A stretch of DNA of 64,000 nt from Acinetobacter guerrae (GTDB taxonomy: Bacteria; Pseudomonadota; Gammaproteobacteria; Pseudomonadales; Moraxellaceae). Under the pieces are notes generated by a model. That model did no database searches. It was given only the letters and a program-made list of their open reading frames with translations, and was not told the origin of the DNA. The stretch lies in contig NZ_LXGN01000023.1 of NCBI RefSeq assembly GCF_009372255.1, forward strand, positions 38,683 to 102,682. Reading direction: 5' to 3'. The position numbers and the translations under genes are program-made. Position 1 is the stretch's first letter. Each line of letters begins with the position of its first letter. Below, piece after piece: positions 19,681 through 29,858 of this stretch.

Positions 19681-20739
19681 TTAAAGACGTTTTGGCTGCT
19701 GAGATAACCAAGTCAATAAATTAGTTGCATCATTGGTACGTGCCTGTGAACTCGAAGCTCCCAATAATACCACTACTGCTGGTCGCGAATTCACTGTCGT
19801 ATGCATCACAACACAACGCCCTGCTTCATTAATATAACCCGTTTTAGACAGATTGATATTCCAGCCACCATTGCGCACTAATGCATTAGTGTTGTTAGAT
19901 TTAAGTACACGATATCCTAGATTAAAGTCATAGGTCGGTGTAGTTGAAAACTGACGAATCAAACCGTATTGAGATGCTGCACTCGCTAAAATTCCCAGAT
20001 CACGTGCAGAAGCCACATTATGCGGATCCAATCCTGTAGACTCGACATAGTGAGTTGAAGTCATACCTAACTGACGCGCTTTAGCATTCATCGCAGCCAC
20101 AAAAGCACTACGTCCACCTGGATAGGTTCGTGCAAGTGCTGCGGCCGCAGGGTTTTCAGACTTCATTAAAGCAAACAACAACACTTCAGCACGATTCATC
20201 GTATCGCCCGCACGTAGGGTTGAGCTAGAGTTTTTGCCACCCGCACCCGCAAAATCGATTTGCTGTAAGGTGATTTCTTCAGACATATCTAGACGTGCAT
20301 CTGAAGTCACAACAGCCGTCATCAGTTTAGTCAAAGACGCTATAGGAAAGGCTGTATTCGTATTTTTACTGTAAAGTACTTCACCCGTCTGTGCATCCAT
20401 CACTAACGCTGCACGAGCATTTACTGAAGGCTGAGAACCATAGCCACCCGTGTCACGAATCACGACTTTCGGTGTAGACGAAATTGAAGTATTTATGCTT
20501 GACGTTGGTGTAGCACTACTACGTACACTGGTACTAATACTAGTCGAACCTTGCGGGCTTGGTTCAAGCTCACCATCATCATTTAAAAGCTGGCTTGCTT
20601 GATCAGATGACCAATTTAATGCTGCAGATCCGCCACCCGTAGAAGGATTGACAATAATCTCAGCAAAGCTCGCCGAGCTTAGTGCAAATAAAACCGACAT
20701 GCTCAAAACATGCATTAATGATTTTTTAGAATTTTTCAC
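19681..20739 (-). CDS. pbpG: D-alanyl-D-alanine endopeptidase, PBP7/8 type
   Basis: Periplasmic serine peptidase of the S11 family that cuts peptidoglycan cross-links. 352 aa from the GTG at 20739 (a TTG at 20745 adds two residues). Signal peptide ends near SSASFA; a Ser/Thr-rich, low-complexity linker (about residues 30-95) precedes the catalytic domain. Active-site motifs: SLTK (Ser135, Lys138), SEN in MKSENPAAA and KTG in LSKTGYINEAG. PBP7/8 rather than PBP5/6 is favoured by the lack of the C-terminal domain and amphipathic anchor. It stands alone, facing thrC and divergent from gacA. Confidence 0.85.
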   Translation of the reverse strand: MKNSKKSLMHVLSMSVLFALSSASFAEIIVNPSTGGGSAALNWSSDQASQLLNDDGELEPSPQGSTSISTSVRSSATPTSSINTSISSTPKVVIRDTGGYGSQPSVNARAALVMDAQTGEVLYSKNTNTAFPIASLTKLMTAVVTSDARLDMSEEITLQQIDFAGAGGKNSSSTLRAGDTMNRAEVLLFALMKSENPAAAALARTYPGGRSAFVAAMNAKARQLGMTSTHYVESTGLDPHNVASARDLGILASAASQYGLIRQFSTTPTYDFNLGYRVLKSNNTNALVRNGGWNINLSKTGYINEAGRCVVMHTTVNSRPAVVVLLGASSSQARTNDATNLLTWLSQQPKRL

Positions 20740-20952
20740 GATCAATTACTCAACTCAGGGTACACAGATTTGCTTCTTACCTACATTATGCCTTACATTT
20801 GGAGTAACGGCATGCAAATAATGACGGCAGCACTGTGTACAACTATTCTCTCAAACTTATGTGAATAGGATTGCTAATTTTGTCATTACATTGCAAGTAA
20901 ATTTTGCTTTATGTAACAAAAAAACATCTTTTTTTAGTCCAAGGAGGCCAGC

Positions 20953-21588
20953 GTGATCACAGTATTAGTGGTTGATGATCATGAATTAGTACGCACAGGG
21001 ATCTGTCGTATGCTAGAAGATCAAACTGGTGTTGAAGTGATTGGGCAGGCAGAATCAGGTGAAGAAGCGATTGCCATTGTACGTCAGCAACATCCACAGG
21101 TCGTACTTCTAGATGTCAATATGCCTGGTATTGGCGGTGTTGAAACCACACGGCGTTTATTACAAACCGCACCTGAGACAAAAGTTATTGCGGTGAGTGG
21201 TCTGGCAGAAGAACCTTATCCATCTTTGTTATTAAAAGCTGGGGCTAAAGGTTATATCACTAAAGGCGCTCCCATTACCGAAATGGTAAGAGCCATTAAT
21301 AAAGTGATGCAAGGTGGAAAATATTTTAGTGCAGACATTGCGGAACAACTCGCCAGTTCTTACTTATCAGATACTCAGCAATCGCCTTTTGATGCACTAT
21401 CTGAACGTGAAATGCAGGTTGCAATGATGGTGGTCAATTGCATCAGCGCACAGGAAATCGCTGATAAGCTTTTTGTGAGTGTGAAAACTGTGAATACTTA
21501 CCGTTATCGTATTTTTGAAAAGCTAGATCTCGATAGTGATGTCAAACTCACCCATCTCGCCATTCGTTATGGGCTCATTAAACCTTAA
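20953..21588 (+). CDS. gacA: Two-component response regulator GacA/UvrY
   Basis: Response regulator that with the sensor GacS/BarA activates the Rsm/Csr small-RNA cascade, controlling biofilm, motility and secondary metabolism. 211 aa: receiver domain with phospho-acceptor Asp54 (VVLLDVNMPG) and a LuxR-type HTH at about residues 145-205 (LSEREMQVAMMVVNCISAQEIADKLFVSVKTVNTYRYRIFEKL). GTG start with AGGAGG 7 bp upstream. No gacS nearby, as usual for Acinetobacter. The following gene, 27 bp on, is pilS, so the three regulators may share a transcript. Confidence 0.9.
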   Translation: MITVLVVDDHELVRTGICRMLEDQTGVEVIGQAESGEEAIAIVRQQHPQVVLLDVNMPGIGGVETTRRLLQTAPETKVIAVSGLAEEPYPSLLLKAGAKGYITKGAPITEMVRAINKVMQGGKYFSADIAEQLASSYLSDTQQSPFDALSEREMQVAMMVVNCISAQEIADKLFVSVKTVNTYRYRIFEKLDLDSDVKLTHLAIRYGLIKP

Positions 21589-21615
21589 TATTATTATCAA
21601 GAGTTCAATAAGATA

Positions 21616-23184
21616 ATGCAGGCGCAAACTTCTACGCCGCTCGCCTATACGATTTATCGTTTAGGTTTGTGGTACACCCTATATCGCCTGCTTATTATCA
21701 CGGGTTTGATCATTATTTTTCAGCTCATTTCTGAGCAGCTCAGTGCAGATTATAATCAGCCCGTTTTATATTTTTATACATTGGTCGGATATTGTGGCAT
21801 TAGTCTGATTCAGTTTTTGTTTTTTAAATTTTATCCGCAACACATTGATCGCCAGTTGATTTTATTATTTGTGATTGATGTGGTTGCATTAGGGCTTCTC
21901 ACTTTTTCTTTAGGTGCTCCGAATTTAAATATTAGCTTGCTCTATGTAATTACAGTTTTTTCTGCCACGATTTTGCTACGCCGTAAAGTATCTTTGGTGA
22001 TCACTTTACTTGCAGTCATTTCACTTATTTATCAACAATTTTTTTCAAGCTTTTTTGACTATAATAATTTAAATACCATAGGTAATAGTGCCCTACTCGC
22101 CTTTTTGTTTTTTGTCATGTATGGCATTGGTCAGGTTGCTGTAAAACATTTTAAAATTCTGGAAAATATTAGCTTTCGTCAATCACAAGCGCTTTATCAA
22201 CTTCAAAATATTAATCGTTATATTTTAGAACAAATTGATGATGGTTATCTGGTTTTAGATGAAAATTATCATGTGGTTCTAAGTAACCCAGCAGCCTGTA
22301 CGTTGTTGGGCATTCCGCCATTATTTGCTCATGAACAACTTCCTTTGGCCAAAACTCAGCCCGATTTATTTGAGTTACTACGATTTGCTCCTTTAGATGA
22401 CGGCGAACAATTTATTTTTGAGTCGCAACTATCGACCTATAACGTTCATATTAAAGTGCAAAGATTAATCGTACCGCAACAAGCTTTGATTTTATTGCGA
22501 CTACAAGATGTACAACAACTCAATCAACAGGTTCAACAACTCAAACTTGCTGCTTTAGGTCAACTTTCTGCCAGTATCGCGCATGAAATTCGTAATCCAT
22601 TGGCAGCGATTGTACAAGCGAATGAACTGTATCGAGGGAGTGAACCCGAACAACAACATCTGCTGCAAAAAATGATCGGCAAACAATCACAACGAATTAA
22701 TGACATTATTGAAGACACCTTGCGTATGGCGCGCAATGACAGCACTCACCCCATGCTCATTGAATTGGATAACTTTCTGCATCATTTAATCACCGAGGAT
22801 TTAGCCGATGTTCAAAATAAAATTCATTTAGGTATAGCAGAAAATATTACGATCTACTTTGACCACAAGCAACTTACTCAAGTGTTAATTAATCTGATTC
22901 GCAATGCGCTACATCACAATGATCCAACTGTGAATCAAATTATTGTATCAGTGCACGCTGTTCGACCGTATGTGTTTATTGATGTGATAGATTTTGGCAA
23001 TGGGGTGGAAAAACGTGATATATCGCAACTATTTAAGCCATTTTTTAGTACCGAAATCAAGGGAACTGGTTTAGGATTATATTTGTCCCATAGTCTGTGT
23101 GAAGCCAATCATGCCAAACTCAGTTATGTGGAACAAGAAAAAGGGGCATGCTTTAGAATTCAATGCTCAACAAAAGATAAATAA
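21616..23184 (+). CDS. pilS: Type IV pilus sensor histidine kinase PilS
   Basis: Membrane sensor kinase that with PilR controls transcription of the major pilin. 522 aa: about six N-terminal membrane segments (residues 15-180), a PAS-like domain (about 200-300, with DGYLVLDENYHVVLSNPAAC), the H-box SASIAHEIRNPLAA with His323, and a HATPase domain with N-box NLIRNALHH, DFGNGVE and GTGLGLYL. The six-segment membrane region and pilR directly downstream identify it as PilS. Follows gacA by 27 bp. Confidence 0.93.
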   Translation: MQAQTSTPLAYTIYRLGLWYTLYRLLIITGLIIIFQLISEQLSADYNQPVLYFYTLVGYCGISLIQFLFFKFYPQHIDRQLILLFVIDVVALGLLTFSLGAPNLNISLLYVITVFSATILLRRKVSLVITLLAVISLIYQQFFSSFFDYNNLNTIGNSALLAFLFFVMYGIGQVAVKHFKILENISFRQSQALYQLQNINRYILEQIDDGYLVLDENYHVVLSNPAACTLLGIPPLFAHEQLPLAKTQPDLFELLRFAPLDDGEQFIFESQLSTYNVHIKVQRLIVPQQALILLRLQDVQQLNQQVQQLKLAALGQLSASIAHEIRNPLAAIVQANELYRGSEPEQQHLLQKMIGKQSQRINDIIEDTLRMARNDSTHPMLIELDNFLHHLITEDLADVQNKIHLGIAENITIYFDHKQLTQVLINLIRNALHHNDPTVNQIIVSVHAVRPYVFIDVIDFGNGVEKRDISQLFKPFFSTEIKGTGLGLYLSHSLCEANHAKLSYVEQEKGACFRIQCSTKDK

Positions 23185-23203
23185 TATTGGGTTTCATGGG
23201 GTT

Positions 23204-24634
23204 ATGGTGAATAAACAACCGCTGGTTTTACTGGTTGATGATGAAGAAGATCTCTGCGCGTTAATGCAAATGACACTGGCACGTATGGGGATTGCAACGC
23301 ATAGTGCTTATCGAATTGCACAAGCCAAAGAACTCTTGCAAAACAACAATTATGATGCCTGTCTAACAGATTTAAATCTGCCTGATGGCAACGGGCTTGA
23401 TCTGGTAAATTATGTCACACAGCAGTGGAGTCATTTACCTATCGCAGTTTTAACCGCTTATGGCAATATGGATATTGCGATTGCTGCACTTAAAGCAGGC
23501 GCTTTTGATTTTGTGAGTAAGCCAGTCAATCAAATTCATTTAGAACAATTATTACAAAAAGCTTTTAATCGACCTCAAAAACAGATCACCAATGATGAAG
23601 ATAGTCTCGAAAATAAACTCTTAATTGGACGTTCTGCACCGATTCAGCATTTGCGCACAACGCTTAAGAAAATTGCTCGCTCGCAAGCCCCTGTTTTTGT
23701 CACAGGGGAATCTGGGACAGGCAAGGAAGTCGTCGCCAATCTGGTACACCGCTTGAGTAATCGTAGCGAAGGCCCTTTTATCGCGATCAACTGTGGTGCT
23801 ATTCCTAGTGAACTTCTGGAAAGTGAGTTATTCGGTCATAAAAAAGGAAGCTTTAGCGGTGCGACTCAAGACAAACAAGGGCTGATTTTATCTGCACATG
23901 GTGGCAGTTTATTTCTGGATGAAATCGCCGAATTGCCCTTGAATATGCAAGTTAAATTACTACGTGCGGTACAAGAAAAAAAGGTTCGTCCAATAGGTTC
24001 TGAACATGAAATTGATGTCGACTTTCGTGTTATTAGTGCCAGCCATCAGGATTTAGACTTCTTAGTACAACAGGGCAAATTCCGTCAGGATTTATTTTTC
24101 CGTATTCATGTGATGGATCTTGAATTACCGCCATTGCGTGAACGTGGACAAGACATTTTAATACTGGCTAATCACTTTATTCATAAAATCTGTTCAGAAT
24201 GGGAAATACCTTCCAAGACGCTATCTGAACGTGCCCAAGCATTTCTATTAGAGCAATATTTTTCAGGGAATGTCCGCGAATTACGCAATATGATGGAACG
24301 CGCGATTACCTTGAGTGACGATCAGTCAATCGATTTGCCACACTTACAAACTGCCCCTTTTCGTTATAGCCAAGCAACCACCACCGCAAATAGTCCTTCC
24401 AGTTATCACTCTAGCACCGACACACTCAGTCCAATGCCTGCGACATTAACTGGCAGTAAGCTCCCCCATGAGGGCTTGGAACAATATCTGGAAAAAATTG
24501 AAAAAGAGATTCTACTGAATGCATTAAATCTTACACATTGGAATCGTACACTTGCAGCCAAAAAATTAGGGATGACCTTTCGATCTTTACGTTATCGCCT
24601 CAAAAAGTTTGGACTTGATACAGAAGAAATTTAA
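23204..24634 (+). CDS. pilR: Sigma-54-dependent response regulator PilR
   Basis: NtrC-type activator of sigma-54 promoters, classically pilA. 476 aa from ATG 23204 (GTG 23207 is equally placed behind TGGGG); the longer frame from 23099 lies inside pilS. Receiver domain with Asp56, AAA+ domain with Walker A GESGTGKE (168-175), a GSFSGA loop (family consensus GAFTGA), Walker B GGSLFLDEI, and a C-terminal Fis-type HTH (TLAAKKLGMTFRSLRYRLKKFGL). The serine substitutions in the GAFTGA loop also occur in PilR proteins. Starts 19 bp after pilS. Confidence 0.94.
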   Translation: MVNKQPLVLLVDDEEDLCALMQMTLARMGIATHSAYRIAQAKELLQNNNYDACLTDLNLPDGNGLDLVNYVTQQWSHLPIAVLTAYGNMDIAIAALKAGAFDFVSKPVNQIHLEQLLQKAFNRPQKQITNDEDSLENKLLIGRSAPIQHLRTTLKKIARSQAPVFVTGESGTGKEVVANLVHRLSNRSEGPFIAINCGAIPSELLESELFGHKKGSFSGATQDKQGLILSAHGGSLFLDEIAELPLNMQVKLLRAVQEKKVRPIGSEHEIDVDFRVISASHQDLDFLVQQGKFRQDLFFRIHVMDLELPPLRERGQDILILANHFIHKICSEWEIPSKTLSERAQAFLLEQYFSGNVRELRNMMERAITLSDDQSIDLPHLQTAPFRYSQATTTANSPSSYHSSTDTLSPMPATLTGSKLPHEGLEQYLEKIEKEILLNALNLTHWNRTLAAKKLGMTFRSLRYRLKKFGLDTEEI

Positions 24635-24653
24635 ATCAGGTATAAGCGATAGA

Positions 24654-25832
24654 TTATTTTTGTTTCAGCAGCAAATCTGCAACATTATCCAGATAGCTTT
24701 CATCGCGCATTTCATTAGGTAAAGGATACAACAAATCAGGTTGTATGCCTTTACCTTCAATCATGGAACCATTCGGTGTGTAATAGTGCGATACGGTCAT
24801 TTGCAAAGCTGCACCATCTGGTAATGGAAATAATTTTTGTACCACACCTTTACCATAGCTTTTTTCACCCGCAACCCATGCACGTTTATGCTCTTTCATA
24901 GCAGCCGTAAAAACCTCAGCCGCAGATGCGGAACGATGATTAATCAAAATTCCTAATTTAACTTTTTGAAATTCACTACTTGGCAAAGCCTGAAATTGTT
25001 GATTACCTTCTGAACGACTTTTAGTCGAAACAATAATCCCCTGATTTAAAAATAAATCTGCTGTTTCAACTGCCGCAGAAAGCAACCCACCTGGATTATT
25101 ACGTAAATCAATCAATACTGCTTTGAGTTTGGATACATCGTATTCTTCTAAAAATCGTTTAATTTCGTTTGCAGTATCTTGCTGAAAAACTTTAACTTTT
25201 AAAACCAAAACCTGATTATGTAACAGTATCGGCTGAATATCAGCTTCCATTTTCTTATTACGCACTAAGGTCTGCGGTGTACTCATCAATGATGTTTGCA
25301 TTTGTACAGTGGAACCAATCGTACCGTATAAAAGTGCATGTACTTGTTCGTGGCTCAGGTTTTGAATGCTTTGATCATCAATTTTGAGAACATTCTGACC
25401 GTTTCTTAGACCTAATTTATAGGAATCTGAGCCTTCTTTTAAATCTCGAATCTGCCATTGCTTGGTATGTTGCTCAAATACGAGTGAAAAATCAACTGAT
25501 GCCAAATCACCTTCGGTATATTGAACCAATTGCTTATAATCTTCAGGAGATAAATATCTTGAATAACGATCCAAGCCCCCCACAAGACCTTTTATCGCTT
25601 GCTGAAATAATGCATCATCAGGTTTGACATCGACATAGTTATCTTTGACGATGCCATAAATTTGAACAAATTGCTGAATGGAATCCACTGGAATTTCAAC
25701 GAAATGCTGTTCAGTTTCTTCATCAAAATCCAGTCCACTTGCGGCCTCAATTGGCGCAGCAAATGTAGAATACCCACTGCAACACATTAAAATGCCTGCA
25801 AAGATTGCACCCAATTTCATGTGTTGCGTCAT
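24654..25832 (-). CDS. ctpA: Carboxy-terminal processing protease (S41)
   Basis: Periplasmic tail-specific protease. 392 aa: signal peptide (MKLGAIFAGILMCCSGYSTFA), an N-terminal helical region ending GGLDRYSRYLSPEDY, a PDZ domain (about 110-190), and the S41 catalytic core with the serine in NHRSASAAEVF and the lysine in GEKSYGKGVVQ. The oxyanion region LIDLRNNPGGLL is present. It starts 11 bp after gpmI ends and is likely co-transcribed; gpmI-ctpA neighbours are common in proteobacteria. The exact Ctp subfamily is not certain. Confidence 0.9.
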   Translation of the reverse strand: MTQHMKLGAIFAGILMCCSGYSTFAAPIEAASGLDFDEETEQHFVEIPVDSIQQFVQIYGIVKDNYVDVKPDDALFQQAIKGLVGGLDRYSRYLSPEDYKQLVQYTEGDLASVDFSLVFEQHTKQWQIRDLKEGSDSYKLGLRNGQNVLKIDDQSIQNLSHEQVHALLYGTIGSTVQMQTSLMSTPQTLVRNKKMEADIQPILLHNQVLVLKVKVFQQDTANEIKRFLEEYDVSKLKAVLIDLRNNPGGLLSAAVETADLFLNQGIIVSTKSRSEGNQQFQALPSSEFQKVKLGILINHRSASAAEVFTAAMKEHKRAWVAGEKSYGKGVVQKLFPLPDGAALQMTVSHYYTPNGSMIEGKGIQPDLLYPLPNEMRDESYLDNVADLLLKQK

Positions 25833-25843
25833 TCAGTCACCTT

Positions 25844-27394
25844 TTATTCGCTGGTCAAGGTCAATAAGTTGCGTCCCTGCATATCAGCAGGTACGGGAAT
25901 ATGCATCAAATGCAATAATGTAGGGGCTACATCTGCCAAAATTCCGCCTTCAGCGATGACTGCTTGAGTTGGCCCAACATAAATAAATGGAACCGCTTCG
26001 GTAGTATGCTGAGTATGCACCTGACCACTGTGATAATCCTGCATTTGCTCTACATTACCATGATCGGCTGTAATCAACATATGGCCGTTGTTTGCCATAA
26101 CTGCTTCATATACACGACCAAGACAAGTATCTAACGCTTCAACAGCTTTTACAGCCGCATCGAATATGCCTGTATGTCCAACCATATCACCATTGGCATA
26201 ATTCACGACCAATAAATCATATTCACCTGAATTAATTGCATTCACTAATTCATCTGTGACTTCGTAGGCGCTCATCTCAGGTTTTAAATCGTACGTCGCG
26301 ACATTTGGAGATGGGATCAAAATGCGTTTTTCACCTGGATATTCATCTTCACGACCACCACTAAAGAAAAAGGTCACATGGGCATATTTTTCAGTTTCTG
26401 CGATACGCAACTGAGTTTTACCTAAATCAGATAAATATTCCCCAATTGAGTTTTTCAAATCTTCTGGCATATATGCTACTGGCGCATTAATACTGGCTTG
26501 ATAGCGAGTTAGCATGACAAATTTAGATAATGCTGGAACAACCTTGCGTTCAAATCCTAAAAAATCTTTTTCTACAAAAGCACGAGTCAACTCACGCGCA
26601 CGGTCTGCACGGAAGTTCATAAAGACCACGCTGTCTCCATCTTGAATACGGGCAAGCTCGCCAATACGCGTCGCTTTGACAAACTCGTCACTTTCACCTG
26701 CCGCATAGGCCTGTTCAAGACCTTCAACAGCACTATTCACTACACGAACCGCTTCGCCTTCAGTGAGTAAACGATACGCTTGCTCAACACGATCCCAACG
26801 ATTGTCGCGATCCATTGCAAAATAACGTCCAATCATGGTTGCAATACGACCTTGATCTGGATATTGCGCAAAGACTTGATCTAACTTTTCTAAAGATGGC
26901 TGTGCGCTTTTTGGTGGTGTATCACGACCATCTAAAAAGGCATGTAAATAGACTTTAGCACCACGTTTTAGCGCCAGTTCACACATGGCAATGATGTGAT
27001 CCTGATGCGAATGTACACCGCCTTCTGACAACAGCCCCATAATATGAACTGCACCATTTGCTGCTTTGGCTTTTTCAACAGCATCAACGAGCACTTCATG
27101 CTCAAAAAAAGCACCATCGCGTATTTCTTTGGTAATACGCGTAAAATCCTGATACAGAACACGACCTGCACCCAGATTCATATGACCGACTTCAGAGTTA
27201 CCCATTTGACCATCAGGTAAGCCAACATCTTCGCCAGAACCAGAAATTAAACCATGCGGATGCTTTTGTTTCATCATCGTGAGATTAGGTGTCTTTGCTG
27301 CTAAGAAAGCATTATCTTCGACCGCTTCACGATGACCCACACCATCCATAATCACAAGAACGTGAGGGATTTTGCCAGCAGTTGCATCCGTCAT
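25844..27394 (-). CDS. gpmI: 2,3-bisphosphoglycerate-independent phosphoglycerate mutase
   Basis: Glycolytic/gluconeogenic Mn-dependent enzyme that interconverts 3- and 2-phosphoglycerate through a phosphoserine. 516 aa, normal length. Metal-ligand motif VIMDGVGHR near the N-terminus, catalytic Ser67 in [17 protein letters not shown], the inserted phosphotransferase domain ([11 protein letters not shown]), and C-terminal metal ligands [13 protein letters not shown] and [10 protein letters not shown]. First gene of gpmI-ctpA. Confidence 0.97.
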   Translation of the reverse strand: MTDATAGKIPHVLVIMDGVGHREAVEDNAFLAAKTPNLTMMKQKHPHGLISGSGEDVGLPDGQMGNSEVGHMNLGAGRVLYQDFTRITKEIRDGAFFEHEVLVDAVEKAKAANGAVHIMGLLSEGGVHSHQDHIIAMCELALKRGAKVYLHAFLDGRDTPPKSAQPSLEKLDQVFAQYPDQGRIATMIGRYFAMDRDNRWDRVEQAYRLLTEGEAVRVVNSAVEGLEQAYAAGESDEFVKATRIGELARIQDGDSVVFMNFRADRARELTRAFVEKDFLGFERKVVPALSKFVMLTRYQASINAPVAYMPEDLKNSIGEYLSDLGKTQLRIAETEKYAHVTFFFSGGREDEYPGEKRILIPSPNVATYDLKPEMSAYEVTDELVNAINSGEYDLLVVNYANGDMVGHTGIFDAAVKAVEALDTCLGRVYEAVMANNGHMLITADHGNVEQMQDYHSGQVHTQHTTEAVPFIYVGPTQAVIAEGGILADVAPTLLHLMHIPVPADMQGRNLLTLTSE

Positions 27395-27525
27395 GATTGA
27401 TACTCTTTTTTTGTCTACAATTTCGTCGCACTATCTTACCGAATTTTAGTCCAAGACTCTATGCACAGATGATAACTTTACTCATTTAGCATGATTCGAT
27501 TCAACAATCGATAAGTGTTTAAACA

Positions 27526-28596
27526 TTACCGTGCGCGATATAATAAATAACTACCCGCGCCGAACATGAACAGGATCGGAATAAAAATAAACCATGCGGG
27601 TGACGGTGAATACACTAGGCTGGCATAGCCTAAAAAGTCCTGTAAATAAAAAATACTCAACCCAACAAACAGAGCAATCACTAAACGAAAACCCATCGAT
27701 TGTTGGCGTAATGGGCCAAAAATAAAGGAACAGGCAATTAAGGTTAGGGCAATTAATGAAAACGGTGAACCCACTTTTTTCCAGAAAGCAAGCTGATAGG
27801 TTTTTGGCACCTGACTATATTCACTCATATATTTCATGAAGCCGACCAACTCACTTGGAGCCAGTTCCTCTGGATCAAGTGTGACCATATGTACAAATTT
27901 GGGTTGCAATGCTAAAGCCATATCTTTACGGGGAATATTCTGAAATGTCGCATCACCATTATCTAAAATATTGAGTTGCTGATTATCTTGTAAAGTCCAT
28001 TCGCCATCTTTGATAAATTTTCCCTGCCGCGCATGTACAACAGAATCAAGTCGATAATCCTTGTCAAATGCAGCAACCTGCACACCATTTAGGTTGCCTT
28101 TGGAATTGGCGTAATCGATATAGTAAAAATTATTACCTTCTTTAGTCCAATAACCACGTACCTCACCTAAAGCAGCAACAGTACTTTGATTTTTAATTCC
28201 CTTTGCTTGTTCAGTGGTATATGGAATCACCCATTCACTGATACAAAAAGACAAAATCACCAATAAAAAGGCAGGTCGCATCACCCAACTGACAATTCGC
28301 CACAAGCTCACACCAGAGCCGCGCATCACGATCAGTTCACTGTTAGACGCCATTGAACCCAAACCAAGTACAGCACCAATTAAGGCTGCAATCGGGATGA
28401 GTTTAATGACATTATGCGGTGAATCCCACATCACATATAAAAAAGCATCCCACGCACCATAACCCTCTTTGAGTGAACCCAGTTCACCAATATAGGAAAA
28501 TAGAACAAACAAGAATACCAATACCAATAAAGTTCCCAACATCATCAGTGTGGTCGTTTTGGTCACATATCTGGCTAATATTTTTTGGGCTAACAT
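27526..28596 (-). CDS. lptG: LPS export ABC transporter permease LptG
   Basis: Inner-membrane permease of the LptB2FG complex that extracts lipopolysaccharide (lipooligosaccharide in Acinetobacter) and passes it to the periplasmic bridge. 356 aa with three N-terminal membrane segments, a large periplasmic beta-jellyroll domain (about residues 125-260) and three C-terminal segments (PFSLIALTLIACSFIFGPLRQQSMGFRL). Its ATG overlaps the lptF stop by one base (TAATG), so translation is coupled. Confidence 0.95.
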   Translation of the reverse strand: MLAQKILARYVTKTTTLMMLGTLLVLVFLFVLFSYIGELGSLKEGYGAWDAFLYVMWDSPHNVIKLIPIAALIGAVLGLGSMASNSELIVMRGSGVSLWRIVSWVMRPAFLLVILSFCISEWVIPYTTEQAKGIKNQSTVAALGEVRGYWTKEGNNFYYIDYANSKGNLNGVQVAAFDKDYRLDSVVHARQGKFIKDGEWTLQDNQQLNILDNGDATFQNIPRKDMALALQPKFVHMVTLDPEELAPSELVGFMKYMSEYSQVPKTYQLAFWKKVGSPFSLIALTLIACSFIFGPLRQQSMGFRLVIALFVGLSIFYLQDFLGYASLVYSPSPAWFIFIPILFMFGAGSYLLYRAR

Positions 28597-29699
28597 TATG
28601 ATGATCTCACTTGTTTGATCTTACGTTTGATCTTCGGTGCAAGACTTTGCTTTCTGGAGAACAGCATGGCTGCCACAAAATAACTGACTAAAATGGCAGG
28701 ATAAACCCAAATACCAAACTCACCACGACTAATACGAGTTTGTGCTGCAATAAGCAAAACGATCATACTGGCAAAAATCATCAATGCAGGAAATAATTTG
28801 AGATAACGCCCCTGTCGCGGCGTGACTTCTGACAATGCTACCGCAAGCGCCAATGCGACAAACATCGAAAATGGTGCGAAAATTCGCCACCCTAACTGAC
28901 TGGCAATCACTGGATCGTTACGGTTTTCCCAAAGCTTTGAAATTTGTAAAGCTGAAACATCATTGGAGTCATACTTTGCTTCTTTGTTATTTTCAATACG
29001 AAAGCGCCAAGTCTGAAACTCAGCTTGTACATATTTGGCTGTTCCAGGATAAATCTCATAACGGCGACCTTGAGTAAGATCGACCACACTCGCAGTTTCA
29101 TCTGCCATTTCCACACGAGTCGCTTCTTTGGCGACAACAAGCTGATCAGGTTTACCTGCTTTATCTGCTTTCACATACACAAAAATATCTTTAAGATTTT
29201 TTCGATCTTCTGACAAAGAACCCGCATAAATTGTGTATGGCCCAGATGAAATAAACTCTTTAGGCCGTACCAAATCGAATCCTGTACGTAAAGCTTGTGT
29301 TGATGACAGTTCATTAAACTGACGTAAACCCCATGGCGAGATCCAAACCATTAATATCATCTCGACAATGACAAAGACCAAAGTCATCGGCAACATCAAA
29401 CGAGCAAGTTTATGTTTACTCACGCCACTACTATTAAGTACCGCCATTTCATGTTCGACATATAAACGACCAAATACCAGCATCAAGCCAATAAAAAAAC
29501 TGAGTGGTAGCAATAAGATCAGAAATTCTGGCAAGCGGTAACCAATAATACTAAACAGAACGCTCACATCCAGACGTCCCTGTGCAGCGACTCCAAAATA
29601 CTTGATTAGTCTTGCACCCAGTACAATCAGCGTCAAAATACTGACCACAACCAAACTGGTTGACACAACTTGCTTGACGAGATAACGCCGAATAATCAA
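28596..29699 (-). CDS. lptF: LPS export ABC transporter permease LptF
   Basis: Partner permease of LptG. I start it at the TTG at 29699 (LIIRRYLVKQV), with GGAAG about 8 bp upstream, giving 367 aa as in other LptF proteins; the longest frame from 29813 adds 38 residues with no membrane or family features. Six membrane segments surround a periplasmic beta-jellyroll domain (about 120-265, with KEFISSGPYTIYAGSLSEDRKNLKDIFVYV). Divergent from pepA, the usual lptFG/pepA arrangement. Confidence 0.93.
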   Translation of the reverse strand: MIIRRYLVKQVVSTSLVVVSILTLIVLGARLIKYFGVAAQGRLDVSVLFSIIGYRLPEFLILLLPLSFFIGLMLVFGRLYVEHEMAVLNSSGVSKHKLARLMLPMTLVFVIVEMILMVWISPWGLRQFNELSSTQALRTGFDLVRPKEFISSGPYTIYAGSLSEDRKNLKDIFVYVKADKAGKPDQLVVAKEATRVEMADETASVVDLTQGRRYEIYPGTAKYVQAEFQTWRFRIENNKEAKYDSNDVSALQISKLWENRNDPVIASQLGWRIFAPFSMFVALALAVALSEVTPRQGRYLKLFPALMIFASMIVLLIAAQTRISRGEFGIWVYPAILVSYFVAAMLFSRKQSLAPKIKRKIKQVRSS

Positions 29700-29858
29700 A
29701 GTGAATTCTTCCAAAATGGACAAACGGAATACATCATAGTTTACCCGAATGTTAAAAATATAAAACCTATCATGCGCTTGCCAATTGAAACTGATGTCAG
29801 GAAAGTGTTTCAATGGTACGCATCAATGAACATATTTAAATAGGCATCCAGACCGCAT